64,000 bases of DNA from Terriglobia bacterium (lineage in GTDB: Bacteria; Acidobacteriota; Terriglobia; Acidiferrales; UBA7541). Shown in pieces: positions 55,352-63,589 of the stretch (positions are counted from its first letter, which is position 1; each line of letters starts with the position of its first letter). The DNA lies in contig JAIQFG010000026.1 in NCBI GenBank assembly GCA_020073375.1, forward strand, positions 39,173-103,172, read 5' to 3'. A model generated the notes under the pieces. That model was not told the origin of the DNA. It searched no databases and saw only the letters and a list, made by a program, of their open reading frames with translations. Position numbers and translations under genes: made by a program.

Positions 55352-56833
55352 CTAATTAAACTGCCGCCGTGGCGGGCGCGGTTGCTGCTCGCGCGGCTCG
55401 GGCGCCTTCGGGCGCTCGGCGTGGAAGCCGCGCTCCTGGCTGCGGCTGATGCGCTTGTGCGACCACAGCCCTTCCAGAATGAATTCCGCCGCGGCGCTCA
55501 TGCCCGCCGGGCCGCTGCGGCTGTCGGCTCCCAGCCGGTCGATGTTCTCCATCAGGCCTTGGATCTTTTTCAGCTGCGCCAGCGCGTCGGCGGCAGAAGC
55601 GTTTTCCGCAACCTTCAACTCACCGCCCAGCTCGAACCACTGCACCACCGGCTGGAGATTCGCGCCCTCCAGATGCTTGCTGAAAACCTTCCCGACGGCC
55701 CCGCGAATCAATTCGTTGGCGATGTTTTCGGCGCCGCGCAATTCACCCTCGTATTCCAGCTCCATTTTCCCGGTGATGGCCGGGAGTGCCGAGTAAATAT
55801 CGGCGATGCGCGCCGAGGAACGCGCTTCATGATTGCGCACCGCGCGCTGCTCCGCGTTGCTGACCACGCTTTCCAGGCACGCAATCGGCAGCCGCTGGCT
55901 CACTCCGGAGCGCTTGTCGATGCGTTTATCCTCCCGCGCCAGAAATGCGATCAGCTCGATCACCTCGCGGATATAGGCCGGGACGTCGACCGCGGATTTT
56001 CCCCCGTCGCGCGCCACCCACGCTTCCTGCTTGGTGATGGCCACGCCTTCCTCGACCGTCGCTGGATAGTGCGTGCGAATTTCCGAGCCGATGCGGTCCT
56101 TGAGCGGCGTGATGATTTTTCCACGCGCCGTGTAATCCTCCGGATTCGCCGTAAACACCAGCACCACGTCCAGCGGCATGCGCACCGGATAGCCCTTAAT
56201 CTGAATATCCCCCTCTTGCATAATATTAAACAGGCCGACTTGAATTTTGCCGGCCAGGTCGGGAAGCTCGTTGACGGCGAAGATGCCGCGATTGGCGCGC
56301 GGCAGCAGGCCGTAATGAATGGTGAGCTCATCACCTAGGGCGCGGCCCGAGCGCGCCGCCTTGATCGGGTCCACGTCGCCCAGGATGTCGGCGATGGTGA
56401 CGTCGGGCGTGGCCAGCTTTTCGACAAAACGATGTTCGCGCGGCAGCCACGCGATGGGCGTGGCGTCGCCCTTTTCTTCAATCAGGTCACGGCAGGCGCG
56501 GCACAGTGGCGCTTGCGGGTCGTCATGAATTTCGCAGCCAGCGATGTAGGGAATTTCCTTGTCCAGAAAATGAATCAGGCCGCGCAGGATGCGGCTCTTG
56601 GCCTGCCCGCGCAGGCCTAGCAGGATGAAGTTGTGCCGCGCCAAGATGGCGTTGGCGATCTGCGGCAAAACGGTTTCTTCGTAGCCATGCACTCCCGGGA
56701 ACAAGGGTTCGCGTTCTTCCAGCATGCGCAGCAGGTTCGCGCGAAGCTCGTCCTTGACGGTGCGCCGCGCCGCGCCCGGTGCGCATCCCGGTAGTTTTTT
56801 CAATTCGCCAAGCGTGGAGGGTTTCGTGGTCAT
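55352..56833 (-). CDS. MoxR-family AAA ATPase (Mg-chelatase I-like)
   Basis: A 493-residue ATPase. It has Walker A GLRGQAKS (73-80), a Walker-B-like region IFAVNELPDLAGKIQVGL in which the usual Asp is Asn, and the sensor VLVFTANPEDYT. A cysteine cluster, Cys100 and Cys111-x-x-Cys114 (CEIHDDPQAPLCRAC), lies between them and could bind metal. GGGGACC before the ATG supports the start. It pairs with the VWA gene downstream and follows a Lon-N gene; probably a chaperone-like remodeller. Confidence 0.9.
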   Translation of the reverse strand: MTTKPSTLGELKKLPGCAPGAARRTVKDELRANLLRMLEEREPLFPGVHGYEETVLPQIANAILARHNFILLGLRGQAKSRILRGLIHFLDKEIPYIAGCEIHDDPQAPLCRACRDLIEEKGDATPIAWLPREHRFVEKLATPDVTIADILGDVDPIKAARSGRALGDELTIHYGLLPRANRGIFAVNELPDLAGKIQVGLFNIMQEGDIQIKGYPVRMPLDVVLVFTANPEDYTARGKIITPLKDRIGSEIRTHYPATVEEGVAITKQEAWVARDGGKSAVDVPAYIREVIELIAFLAREDKRIDKRSGVSQRLPIACLESVVSNAEQRAVRNHEARSSARIADIYSALPAITGKMELEYEGELRGAENIANELIRGAVGKVFSKHLEGANLQPVVQWFELGGELKVAENASAADALAQLKKIQGLMENIDRLGADSRSGPAGMSAAAEFILEGLWSHKRISRSQERGFHAERPKAPEPREQQPRPPRRQFN

Positions 56834-56946
56834 CGGGGTCCCCTGAATCGATTCGAGAGACCATTATATGCTACATGGAGAATTGCTGCAGATTTCATGG
56901 GAGGACGAACCGGGCGGCGCTCGCAGCAGCGCGGAAAAGGCGTCGC

Positions 56947-57570
56947 CTACAACTTATGATGCCCGTTTCCCGCCGCTTTGCCTCGCACACGCTCGCGAAC
57001 CTGCAGTTGCGGGTACCACTCGGTCAGGCGCGCGACCAACCGCTGCTGCCTTTCGGCCTCCGACCGTGACTCCAGCATCTCCTGCCGCAGCGCCACGTCC
57101 ACCGGCAATTCGGAGGCGACGTGATAGGCGAACGAAACGCTTCCCTCGGTCTCAAACGGCGGCGCGTCTTCCTTTTCGTAAAGGATTCGGTGGCACTGCT
57201 GGAAGAGTCGCTCGAGTTCCGCAGAGACATTCGCATCCACGCCGGTGAAATCCTCGTCCAGGTACTCGACGTCGGCCTCGAAATACGGCTGCTCGTCGTG
57301 CGTGCGAATCAAGTGGAACGCGCGCTGCCCGGCAATCAGAATGTCGGAGCGGCCGTCCTCGTATTCCTTCAGGACTTTCACGATCATCGCGGAGCATCCG
57401 GTCCGCGCCAGGTTCCCTTCGTGATACAAAATCATGCCGAAGGCGGATTGCGTGTCGATGCACCGGCGCGTCATCAGCCGGTAACGCCGCTCAAAAATGT
57501 GCAGTGGCACCGCCTGCCCCGGGAATAAAACCATATCCAGCGGAAACAAAGGTATGCGGTCGAGGCTCAT
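56947..57570 (-). CDS. Lon N-terminal substrate-binding domain protein
   Basis: A 207-residue protein consisting only of the Lon/LAN domain (IPLFPLDMVLFPGQAVPLHI, FERRYRLMTRRC, then helical C-terminal half). It lacks the ATPase and protease parts, so it is likely an adaptor or substrate binder. The start at MSLDRI is used; the longer frame would run across the inverted palindrome at 57616. It is followed by the MoxR gene, possibly the same transcript. Confidence 0.85.
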   Translation of the reverse strand: MSLDRIPLFPLDMVLFPGQAVPLHIFERRYRLMTRRCIDTQSAFGMILYHEGNLARTGCSAMIVKVLKEYEDGRSDILIAGQRAFHLIRTHDEQPYFEADVEYLDEDFTGVDANVSAELERLFQQCHRILYEKEDAPPFETEGSVSFAYHVASELPVDVALRQEMLESRSEAERQQRLVARLTEWYPQLQVRERVRGKAAGNGHHKL

Positions 57571-57615
57571 GAATTTTCGCCGACATAATACCAGAATTCC
57601 AAAGGAAGGCGGACA

Positions 57616-57697
57616 GTAGCACAGACACTCTTGTCTGTCCGGTTTTGTGAGCGGCCACGAAAATCTAACCCGGACAGACAAGAGTGTTTGTCCTACT
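57616..57697. repeat. Bipartite inverted palindrome (REPIN-like), ACAGACACTC family
   Basis: Inverted relative of 12809-12889: GTAGCACAGACACTC arm, loop, and an arm ending GTTTGTCCTAC. Read on the minus strand the loop begins GGGTTAGATTTTCGTGGCCG, matching the other copy. It lies between the aquaporin and Lon-N genes. Confidence 0.85.
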
Positions 57698-57730
57698 AAA
57701 CACCGCTAGCTAATTGGCAGGACCCCGCGT

Positions 57731-58429
57731 TCAGGCCTTGGGAAGAAAAAGAAGATCGTAAAGCCACCCGGCAGCCACACCCCCCGCCAGCGGACCGATC
57801 CAGTACACCCCGTGGTTGGTCCAATGATTGGCGGCAAGCGCCGGCCCAAATGCGCGCGCCGGATTCAGCGCCGCGCCCGTGAACGGCCCTCCGAGCAGGA
57901 CTCCCATCGTAACCGTCAGCCCGATCGCAAACCCGGCAATCTTATTGAACGCGCCGCGTTCGTCCACGGCAGTCGCGAATACCACAAACACCAGGAAGAA
58001 GGTCATCACCGCCTCGAAGATCATTCCCGTGGTGCGCGAAATGCCGCTGGCCAGGTCCGGCGTGCCCAGTTGCACCGAACTCCAGGCATCAAACGGCAAC
58101 TTGCGCAGCAGGTACGCGGCAACGATTGCTCCGGCAACCTGCACAGCCCAATACGCCAGCGTATCGAAGGTGGAAAATTTGCGCGTGACCCAGAAGCCAA
58201 TGGTCACCGCGGGATTAAAATGCCCGCCGGAAATGTGTCCAAGCGAGGTCACCAGAATGCCGATGGCCAGGCCCTGCGCCAGGGCAATGCCCAGCCACCC
58301 GTACGCGGACGGCCCGTTCGCGTTCGAGCGCAGAAACTGGTCGGCGATGATCGCGCCCACTCCGAAAAATACCAACGCAAACGTTCCTATAAATTCGGCA
58401 ACAAGTTTTTGCGGCTTGTTGTACATCAA
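57731..58429 (-). CDS. Aquaporin / MIP-family channel
   Basis: A 232-residue inner-membrane channel with six predicted helices and the two pore half-helix motifs HFNPAVT and ALNPARAFGPA. The N-terminal half begins LVAEFIGTFALVFFGVGAI. The NPA boxes are intact, so it should conduct water or small solutes; a water-type (AqpZ-like) selectivity seems likelier than glycerol but is not proven. GAGG lies upstream. No link to neighbours. Confidence 0.92.
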   Translation of the reverse strand: MMYNKPQKLVAEFIGTFALVFFGVGAIIADQFLRSNANGPSAYGWLGIALAQGLAIGILVTSLGHISGGHFNPAVTIGFWVTRKFSTFDTLAYWAVQVAGAIVAAYLLRKLPFDAWSSVQLGTPDLASGISRTTGMIFEAVMTFFLVFVVFATAVDERGAFNKIAGFAIGLTVTMGVLLGGPFTGAALNPARAFGPALAANHWTNHGVYWIGPLAGGVAAGWLYDLLFLPKA

Positions 58430-58632
58430 GAGGCCTCTGCTGCAGTCAATTTAATCAGGTTCGATATTCTATATCACGTATGGGAATGTCCGGCGGGAAC
58501 TTCTTTGGAAAATTCGCTCGGGTGTCGTGAGTTTCACATACTGCAGAAAGAGTCCGCCATCCTGACAAGCCGCACGCGGCCACCGCATATCCAGCCCACG
58601 CATGGTTAAAATTCTCAGTCTGCGGCTCGACG

Positions 58633-58661
58633 GTAGGGGCACGGCATTGCCGCGCCCCTAC
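58633..58661. repeat. GTAG palindrome (GGGGCACGGC family)
   Basis: GTAGGGGCACGGC and GCGCCCCTAC arms, related to 45593-45620. It lies downstream of the aminotransferase stop codon and could be a terminator. The gap 58430-58684 holds nothing else. Confidence 0.75.
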
Positions 58662-58684
58662 GATCCAGTACGCCAAAACGGTAC

Positions 58685-59632
58685 CTAACGCGTGGCCGCG
58701 CCCAGCGGCACGTTCACCGGCGTCAGCCAGTTGTGGCGGTCGGGGCGCGCCCCGCTCAAAATAGAGAAAAATTCCTCCTGCAGCGCCTTGGTGATCGGCC
58801 CGCGCGTCCCCTTGCCCACTTTGATGCGGTCCACCGAACGCAGCGGGCTGATTTCCGCGGCCGTGCCCGTGAAGAAGACTTCGTCGGCGATGTACAGCAA
58901 TTCGCGGGGCACCAGCTGCTCGCGCACCGGGATCTTCAGATCCTCGCAAAGCGTCATCACCGAACTCCGCGTAATGCCGGGAAGCACGCTCGCTCCCAGA
59001 GGTGGCGTGATCAGCGTGCCATCCACGGCAACGAAGATGTTTTCGCCCGAACCCTCGCTCACAAAACCGTTGGTGTCGAGCGCGATGCCCTCGGAATATC
59101 CATTCGCGTGGGCTTCCATGTGGATCAGCTGCGAATTCATGTAATTCGCGGCAGCCTTGGCCATGCTGGGCAGAGTGTTCGGCGCCATGCGGTTCCACGA
59201 ACTCACGCAAACGTCCACGCCTTGCTCGATGGCTTCGGGACCCAGGTAGCGTCCCCATTCCCAGCACGCCATGAACACTTCGGTGGGCACGGCCAGCCCG
59301 CCGACCCCGATGTCGCCATAGCCGCGCAGCGCGATCGGGCGGATGTAGCAGGAAGCCATTTTATTGGCGCGCACCAATTCGCCCGCGGCAGCCGAGAGTT
59401 CGTCCACCGTGTAGGGCCATTCCATCCGGTAAATCTTTCCGGAGTTGACCAGGCGCTGCATGTGCTCCTGAATTCGGAAAATCGCCGGGCCGCCCTTGGT
59501 TTCATAGCAGCGGATCCCCTCGAAAACGGCCGAGCCGTAGCTCACCACGTGGGAAAGGACGTGGATCGTCGCGTCTTCCCATCGGATGAATTTCCCGTTA
59601 TGCCAGATTTTTTCGGTCGGCTTCATAGCCAT
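58685..59632 (-). CDS. ilvE: Branched-chain amino acid aminotransferase
   Basis: A 315-residue PLP enzyme of fold type IV that makes the last step of leucine, isoleucine and valine synthesis. Visible motifs: ENIFVAVDGTLITPP, catalytic-region PSMAKAAANYMNSQLI with the PLP-binding Lys, and GASVLPGITRSSVMTL. The start has GGAG eight bases upstream and may be ATG 59632 or 59626. Length is standard; no other ilv genes are in the window. Confidence 0.94.
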   Translation of the reverse strand: MAMKPTEKIWHNGKFIRWEDATIHVLSHVVSYGSAVFEGIRCYETKGGPAIFRIQEHMQRLVNSGKIYRMEWPYTVDELSAAAGELVRANKMASCYIRPIALRGYGDIGVGGLAVPTEVFMACWEWGRYLGPEAIEQGVDVCVSSWNRMAPNTLPSMAKAAANYMNSQLIHMEAHANGYSEGIALDTNGFVSEGSGENIFVAVDGTLITPPLGASVLPGITRSSVMTLCEDLKIPVREQLVPRELLYIADEVFFTGTAAEISPLRSVDRIKVGKGTRGPITKALQEEFFSILSGARPDRHNWLTPVNVPLGAATR

Positions 59633-59830
59633 CGGAGTTCTCCACGCCGCAATTCCCTGTGTTTTAGGATGATTTCGGAACCGGCAGGGAAATTATAGCA
59701 CAGGGGTCGCGCCTGCCCGGGTAAGGGAATTGCCCATATTTCAAGCCTGCTGCGCCAATTTGGTTGGTGCGGTCTAGGGCAGAATAATGCTCCTCAGTGC
59801 CGTTCGATTCGTTCAATGTATGCGGCTCCG

Positions 59831-60169
59831 TTAAGATTTGTTTTTCCATTGTTCGGAATTGGCAAATTCGTCGCGCGCCACGTGGCGAATCGTCACGATT
59901 CGCACCACCTTTCTAGCCTCAAGGATTTCAAAAAGGATGCGATAAATGTCCGGCTTCTTTCCGTACAAAAGACGGCGCAGCGGCCAGCCGGCTTTTGTTG
60001 CGTCAGGCGCGAGCGGGCAACGGCCAGTGTATCGATTCAGTGCGAAAATCGCTCTTTCGAGGCCGTTAAGCCATCGACGGGCGGCGGGAGAATGTTCAGC
60101 GGCAAGATATTCGTAGAGGTCAAGGAGGTCGCGTTCGGCGCGGCGCGTCAATTCAATGGCGTATGCCAT
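59831..60169 (-). CDS. Type II toxin, RelE/ParE family
   Basis: A 112-residue protein with the RelE/ParE fold pattern: an N-terminal strand and helix pair (IELTRRAERDLLDLYEYLA), then strands with basic residues (RRLLYGKKPDIYRILFEIL and VVRIVTIRHVARDEF). Targets in the family are gyrase or ribosome-bound mRNA. It overlaps the antitoxin gene by 17 bases and is second in the unit. Confidence 0.88.
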   Translation of the reverse strand: MAYAIELTRRAERDLLDLYEYLAAEHSPAARRWLNGLERAIFALNRYTGRCPLAPDATKAGWPLRRLLYGKKPDIYRILFEILEARKVVRIVTIRHVARDEFANSEQWKNKS

Positions 60170-60443
60170 ACTTTTTTCTCAACCAAGCAAAAACCTCGCG
60201 GGCAGGCTTGGTCCGGCCATGCGCAATGTCATCCATTCCTTGCCGAATGGCTTCAAGCACATCGGCCTTCGCGGCAATGTCTAGCAGGCGCTGGTAGGAT
60301 TCCGCGTCTTGGACGATGGCCGCTGCCTTGCCATTGATTGTGAGGACGACGGGCCGTTTGGTTTTCTTCAAACGCTTCATGAACTGTGCGGGCTTGCGCC
60401 GAAACGCGGTCAAAGATTGTATGTCTTTTGAGATGTCAAGCAT
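60153..60443 (-). CDS. Type II antitoxin, Phd/YefM family
   Basis: A 96-residue protein with the Phd/YefM N-terminal DNA-binding pattern (DIQSLTAFRRKPAQFMKRLK, then KRPVVLTINGKAAAIVQDAE) and a toxin-binding C-terminus. Start at MLDISK with GGAGGG before it. It would repress the pair's own promoter and neutralise the RelE/ParE-type toxin encoded next. Confidence 0.88.
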   Translation of the reverse strand: MLDISKDIQSLTAFRRKPAQFMKRLKKTKRPVVLTINGKAAAIVQDAESYQRLLDIAAKADVLEAIRQGMDDIAHGRTKPAREVFAWLRKKYGIRH

Positions 60444-60576
60444 GGGTAGCCCTCCATAGAGCACCTTTTAAGGTGCTCTCCCTTGCGCCGATTGTAAAGG
60501 GAAAAAGCGATGCATTTTCCCCGCTCTACCCATCAAAATCGTTGTCAGGGACGGAATTGAAATTTCGGTTTCCCAA

Positions 60577-61467
60577 TCAGTGGTCGATCCGTTCCAGCGT
60601 GTACGGTTCCCGGATGGAATTCAAATTCTGCATCGCATGACTGCGAAGGTCGCCGCTAAGCGTTTCCAGCGCGCCGAGCAATAGGAAGGGAATGATGGCG
60701 GCGGCAGCCCAGAGCTTCGCCCGGCGCGGCGCCTTCGCCTCGGGATCCCAGCGAAACAGTTGCGCGGAAATCAGAAACGCAATCAGCGCGCAGCCGAGCA
60801 GGGACGCCACATACATCCCGAGGCCGGTAATGCTCGTGTGGTCGATCATGGCGCGCTGCAAGCCGCTGACCAGATACGTTGCCGGCAGGTAAACCGCCAC
60901 TGCCTGCACCGCCTTGGGCAGCATCGGGAAGGGAATCGTCGCTCCGGAAATAAACAAAAAGACGAACCAGATTATCTGATTGATGATCTGGGTTTCCTGC
61001 ATGGTGTTGGTCACGCTGGCCACGATCAGGCCGAGTGAGGCGAAGCAAACGGTTCCCAGCGTCACCAGGATAAGGATCGAAAGAACGTTTCCGAGCCCTG
61101 CCATGTGAAACACGGACCGGGAGAGATAAAACTCCACGACGATGGTCGGCAGCGTCAGGAAATAATTGGACAGCAGGCTCGATGCCAGCATGGCGCTGGC
61201 CGTAACCGGAGCGACTCGGAACCTTCGCAATATACCTTGTTCGCGGAACGTCACCAGTTGCACGCTCAGGCCCCAGAAGCTGCCCATAACCGTGAGCGCC
61301 AGGACCTCAGCCAGCAGGTACGGCACGGTCTGAGTTCTTCCGCGCCCGAATATCCCCGCGTAAATAAACAAAAACGCCAGCGGCATAATCAGGCTGAAAA
61401 ACAAAAACGCGCGATTGCGCATTGCCAGGCGCATTCGGCTTACCGTAAGTGCCCAGGTGTTCTTCAA
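60577..61467 (-). CDS. ABC-2 type exporter permease
   Basis: A 296-residue inner-membrane protein with six hydrophobic segments: one near residue 20-35, a group between about 55 and 190, and one near 235-255. It matches the ABC-2 transporter family (MTLKN-type start replaced by NTWALTVSRMRLAMRNRAFL; later NTMQETQIINQIIWFVFLFI). The stop-start overlap (four bases) with the upstream ATPase gene shows co-translation. Substrate unknown; drug or polysaccharide export are family roles. Confidence 0.88.
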   Translation of the reverse strand: MKNTWALTVSRMRLAMRNRAFLFFSLIMPLAFLFIYAGIFGRGRTQTVPYLLAEVLALTVMGSFWGLSVQLVTFREQGILRRFRVAPVTASAMLASSLLSNYFLTLPTIVVEFYLSRSVFHMAGLGNVLSILILVTLGTVCFASLGLIVASVTNTMQETQIINQIIWFVFLFISGATIPFPMLPKAVQAVAVYLPATYLVSGLQRAMIDHTSITGLGMYVASLLGCALIAFLISAQLFRWDPEAKAPRRAKLWAAAAIIPFLLLGALETLSGDLRSHAMQNLNSIREPYTLERIDH

Positions 61468-62387
61468 TCGCGCAACCTTCTTCCGGTCAGCTCGAGGAAA
61501 ATATCCTCCAGCGACGGAGCCGAAATTTCCAGGCTGACCAGCTCGTTATTCTGCTCTTCCAGATGCTTCACCAGCGCGACGATCGTGCGCGGCACGCGCG
61601 TGGAATACAGCAGGTAATCGCCTTCCTGGGCGCGGCATTCGGTCACTCCCTCGAGCGTATTCAGCGCGCCGTTGGTCTCCGGCTTGGACATCCGCACCGT
61701 GATTCGCGTCACCGCGCCGGAGCGCTGCTTGAGTTCGCGCGGCGTGCCCAGCGCGATGACTTTCCCGTGATCCACAATCGCCACGCGATCGCAAAGTTTT
61801 TCCGCTTCCTCGATGTAGTGTGTGGTCAGCAGGATGGTCTTCTTTTCTTTTTTCAGCTCTTCAATAATGTCGTAAATTTCGCGCCGCACCTGCGGATCCA
61901 GGCCCGCGGTCGGCTCGTCCAGAAACACGACGCGCGGATCGTTCACCAGCGCCATGGCCAGCGCCAGCCGCTGCTTCTGACCGCCGGAGAGTTGCGAATA
62001 ATTCGCGTTGCGTTTTTCCTCCAGGCCAAATCGCTTGAGCAATTCATCGGTGCCGCGGCGGCGGGGATAAAAACTCCCGAACAGGTCCAGCGCCTCGTGC
62101 ACGCGCAGCTTGTCAGGCAGGGCAGTGGATTGCAGCGCCGCGCCGATTACATACTTATACTCGACGCCGCTGGTCTGCGGGTCCAGCCCGCATACGCTTA
62201 CCCTGCCGCTATCGGGAGTGCGCAGCCCTTCCAGAATCTCGACTGTGCTTGTCTTCCCGGCGCCATTCGGGCCAAGCAGGCCAAAGACCTCGCCCTCTTG
62301 CACCGAAAAGCTGACCCCGCGCAGGGCCTCCACATTGCCGTAGCGCTTGGTCAGGCTTTCCACTTCGATGGTTGCGGCGGTGATCAT
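61464..62387 (-). CDS. ABC-2 exporter ATPase
   Basis: A 307-residue ATPase of the CcmA/DrrA type: Walker A GPNGAGKTST, Q-loop, signature LSGGQKQRLALA, Walker B VVFLDEPTAGLDPQ, H-loop TTHYIEEAE, and a C-terminal extension of about 85 residues (GVTECRAQEGDYLL) typical of DrrA-like proteins. It precedes its permease by overlapping start and stop codons. Confidence 0.94.
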   Translation of the reverse strand: MITAATIEVESLTKRYGNVEALRGVSFSVQEGEVFGLLGPNGAGKTSTVEILEGLRTPDSGRVSVCGLDPQTSGVEYKYVIGAALQSTALPDKLRVHEALDLFGSFYPRRRGTDELLKRFGLEEKRNANYSQLSGGQKQRLALAMALVNDPRVVFLDEPTAGLDPQVRREIYDIIEELKKEKKTILLTTHYIEEAEKLCDRVAIVDHGKVIALGTPRELKQRSGAVTRITVRMSKPETNGALNTLEGVTECRAQEGDYLLYSTRVPRTIVALVKHLEEQNNELVSLEISAPSLEDIFLELTGRRLRD

Positions 62388-62479
62388 GAGCCCTTACATA
62401 TAACACAATACGTCGTTTAGGAGGGAACGCCGTCACTGGTCCATAAGCAGGTTCCTGATTCGCTGGCCTTTACCGCTGG

Positions 62480-62797
62480 TCAGGCCTTGCGTTTCTTTCT
62501 GACCGGGAGCCACTGCCTCATCTTGAAATCCAATATGCGGCGTTCCGCTACCCGGACGCCTTCGCTTTCCAGCAACCGTCGCTGCATCCAGACGTTGGGC
62601 TCGCGCAGCAGCAAACGGCCCCCGGCCCCGACCACGCGGTGCCAGGGAATCCCCTTGCCACTGGGAGAAGCGGCCATGGCGCGGCCAGCGGAACGCGCCC
62701 CGCCGGGCAATTTCACCGCGGCGGCCAGTTGCCCGTAGGTCATCACACGGCCGCGAGGAATTTTCTTCACTTGCGCGTATGCAATCTTCCAATGCAT
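62480..62797 (-). CDS. Alkyltransferase-like (ATL) DNA-binding protein, MGMT family
   Basis: A 105-residue protein with the helix-turn-helix DNA-binding domain of O6-alkylguanine methyltransferase (VKKIPRGRVMTYGQLAAAV, GGARSAGRAMAASP, GIPWHRVVGAGGRL). The catalytic Cys of the PCHR motif is Trp (PWHRV), the hallmark of ATL proteins, which bind O6-alkylguanine and hand it to nucleotide excision repair. The start at MHWKIAY is chosen by family length. No neighbour in the same pathway. Confidence 0.9.
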   Translation of the reverse strand: MHWKIAYAQVKKIPRGRVMTYGQLAAAVKLPGGARSAGRAMAASPSGKGIPWHRVVGAGGRLLLREPNVWMQRRLLESEGVRVAERRILDFKMRQWLPVRKKRKA

Positions 62798-63083
62798 GGA
62801 ATTCGTCCCGCGAATATCGCGTTTTGTATGTACTAGTTCGAGAGCACTATCCCGCTCCAACCTTCGCACTATAGCGCGCCGCGGTGGATTCGAACAGAAT
62901 TGAGATCATGCAGCAAAAATCGGCATCTAATTAGTCAGGAGGGTGGACGGGCGGCAACAGATTCGAAGCGATCGTTCGAGACGCCCGGTGCCGAAATCCA
63001 AAATGGAACCCGGGCCGCTCGCATCGCCGCGGCAAGGGGAGTTACTTTTACGAGGCAAAAGGCGCGCGGCGCCGACATCTAAA

Positions 63084-63117
63084 TTGACACCTGTAGTGGA
63101 AGATACGTACACTACAG
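63084..63117 (+). promoter_or_regulatory. Promoter with overlapping inverted-repeat operator
   Basis: TTGACA (63084-63089), 18 bases, TACACT (63108-63113). An exact 8-bp inverted repeat CTGTAGTG (63091-63098) and CACTACAG (63110-63117), 11 bases apart, covers the spacer and -10, so a dimeric repressor is likely. It is 28 bases before the hypothetical gene at 63145. The rest of 62798-63083 holds nothing recognised. Confidence 0.55.
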
Positions 63118-63144
63118 ATGCGATGTCGGAGGCAGGAGCGAATC

Positions 63145-63579
63145 ATGGCTTTTGTCAGGCGAAAAGGGAACACGTTCTACTTGGTCCATAACGTCCGCAA
63201 GGGCGGCCGCGTTCGGCAGTTGCATCTGGCCAAGCTCGGCGAACGCCCGCGGATCACCGACGATATTGTCCGCCAGGTTACGCGCTCGTATCCCTTCGTG
63301 GATGTGAACTGGCGCGAGCTGCGCGAGCAAGTCAACAACCGCGTCGAACTTTACGATCCGAAATCCAACCAGGTTCAGAAACTGGTTTCCACTTTGCGCA
63401 ATTTGAATCTCGATCTTGCCGACCTGTTTCCCCCGCTGCTCGACGTATCGAATGCGCCGGAAGCTGGTCAAGAGATCGTCACCCAGCTGCGTCTTTTGCA
63501 CTCTACCGTTGGCGTCAAGCTGGATCAATTTGACCGCGCCCCTCACCGGGGCGTTATGGCAGACCGGAAGTACCGGTAG
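63145..63579 (+). CDS. Conserved hypothetical protein
   Basis: A 144-residue basic, soluble protein (MAFVRRKGNTFYLVHNVRK start) with no recognised domain; the N-terminal 50 residues look like a small beta-rich unit. AGGAGCG lies six bases before the ATG. It ends 11 bases before the AAA ATPase gene, so the two are probably co-transcribed from the promoter at 63084. Confidence 0.7.
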   Translation: MAFVRRKGNTFYLVHNVRKGGRVRQLHLAKLGERPRITDDIVRQVTRSYPFVDVNWRELREQVNNRVELYDPKSNQVQKLVSTLRNLNLDLADLFPPLLDVSNAPEAGQEIVTQLRLLHSTVGVKLDQFDRAPHRGVMADRKYR

Positions 63580-63589
63580 GAGAAGGACC

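Noticed and set aside
59633..60576. The toxin-antitoxin region as a sign of a larger mobile island
   Set aside because: No integrase, transposase, direct repeats or clear composition change flanks it.
62880..62910. GATTCGAAC as a possible tRNA T-loop
   Set aside because: No acceptor stem, anticodon arm or CCA-like end can be formed around it.
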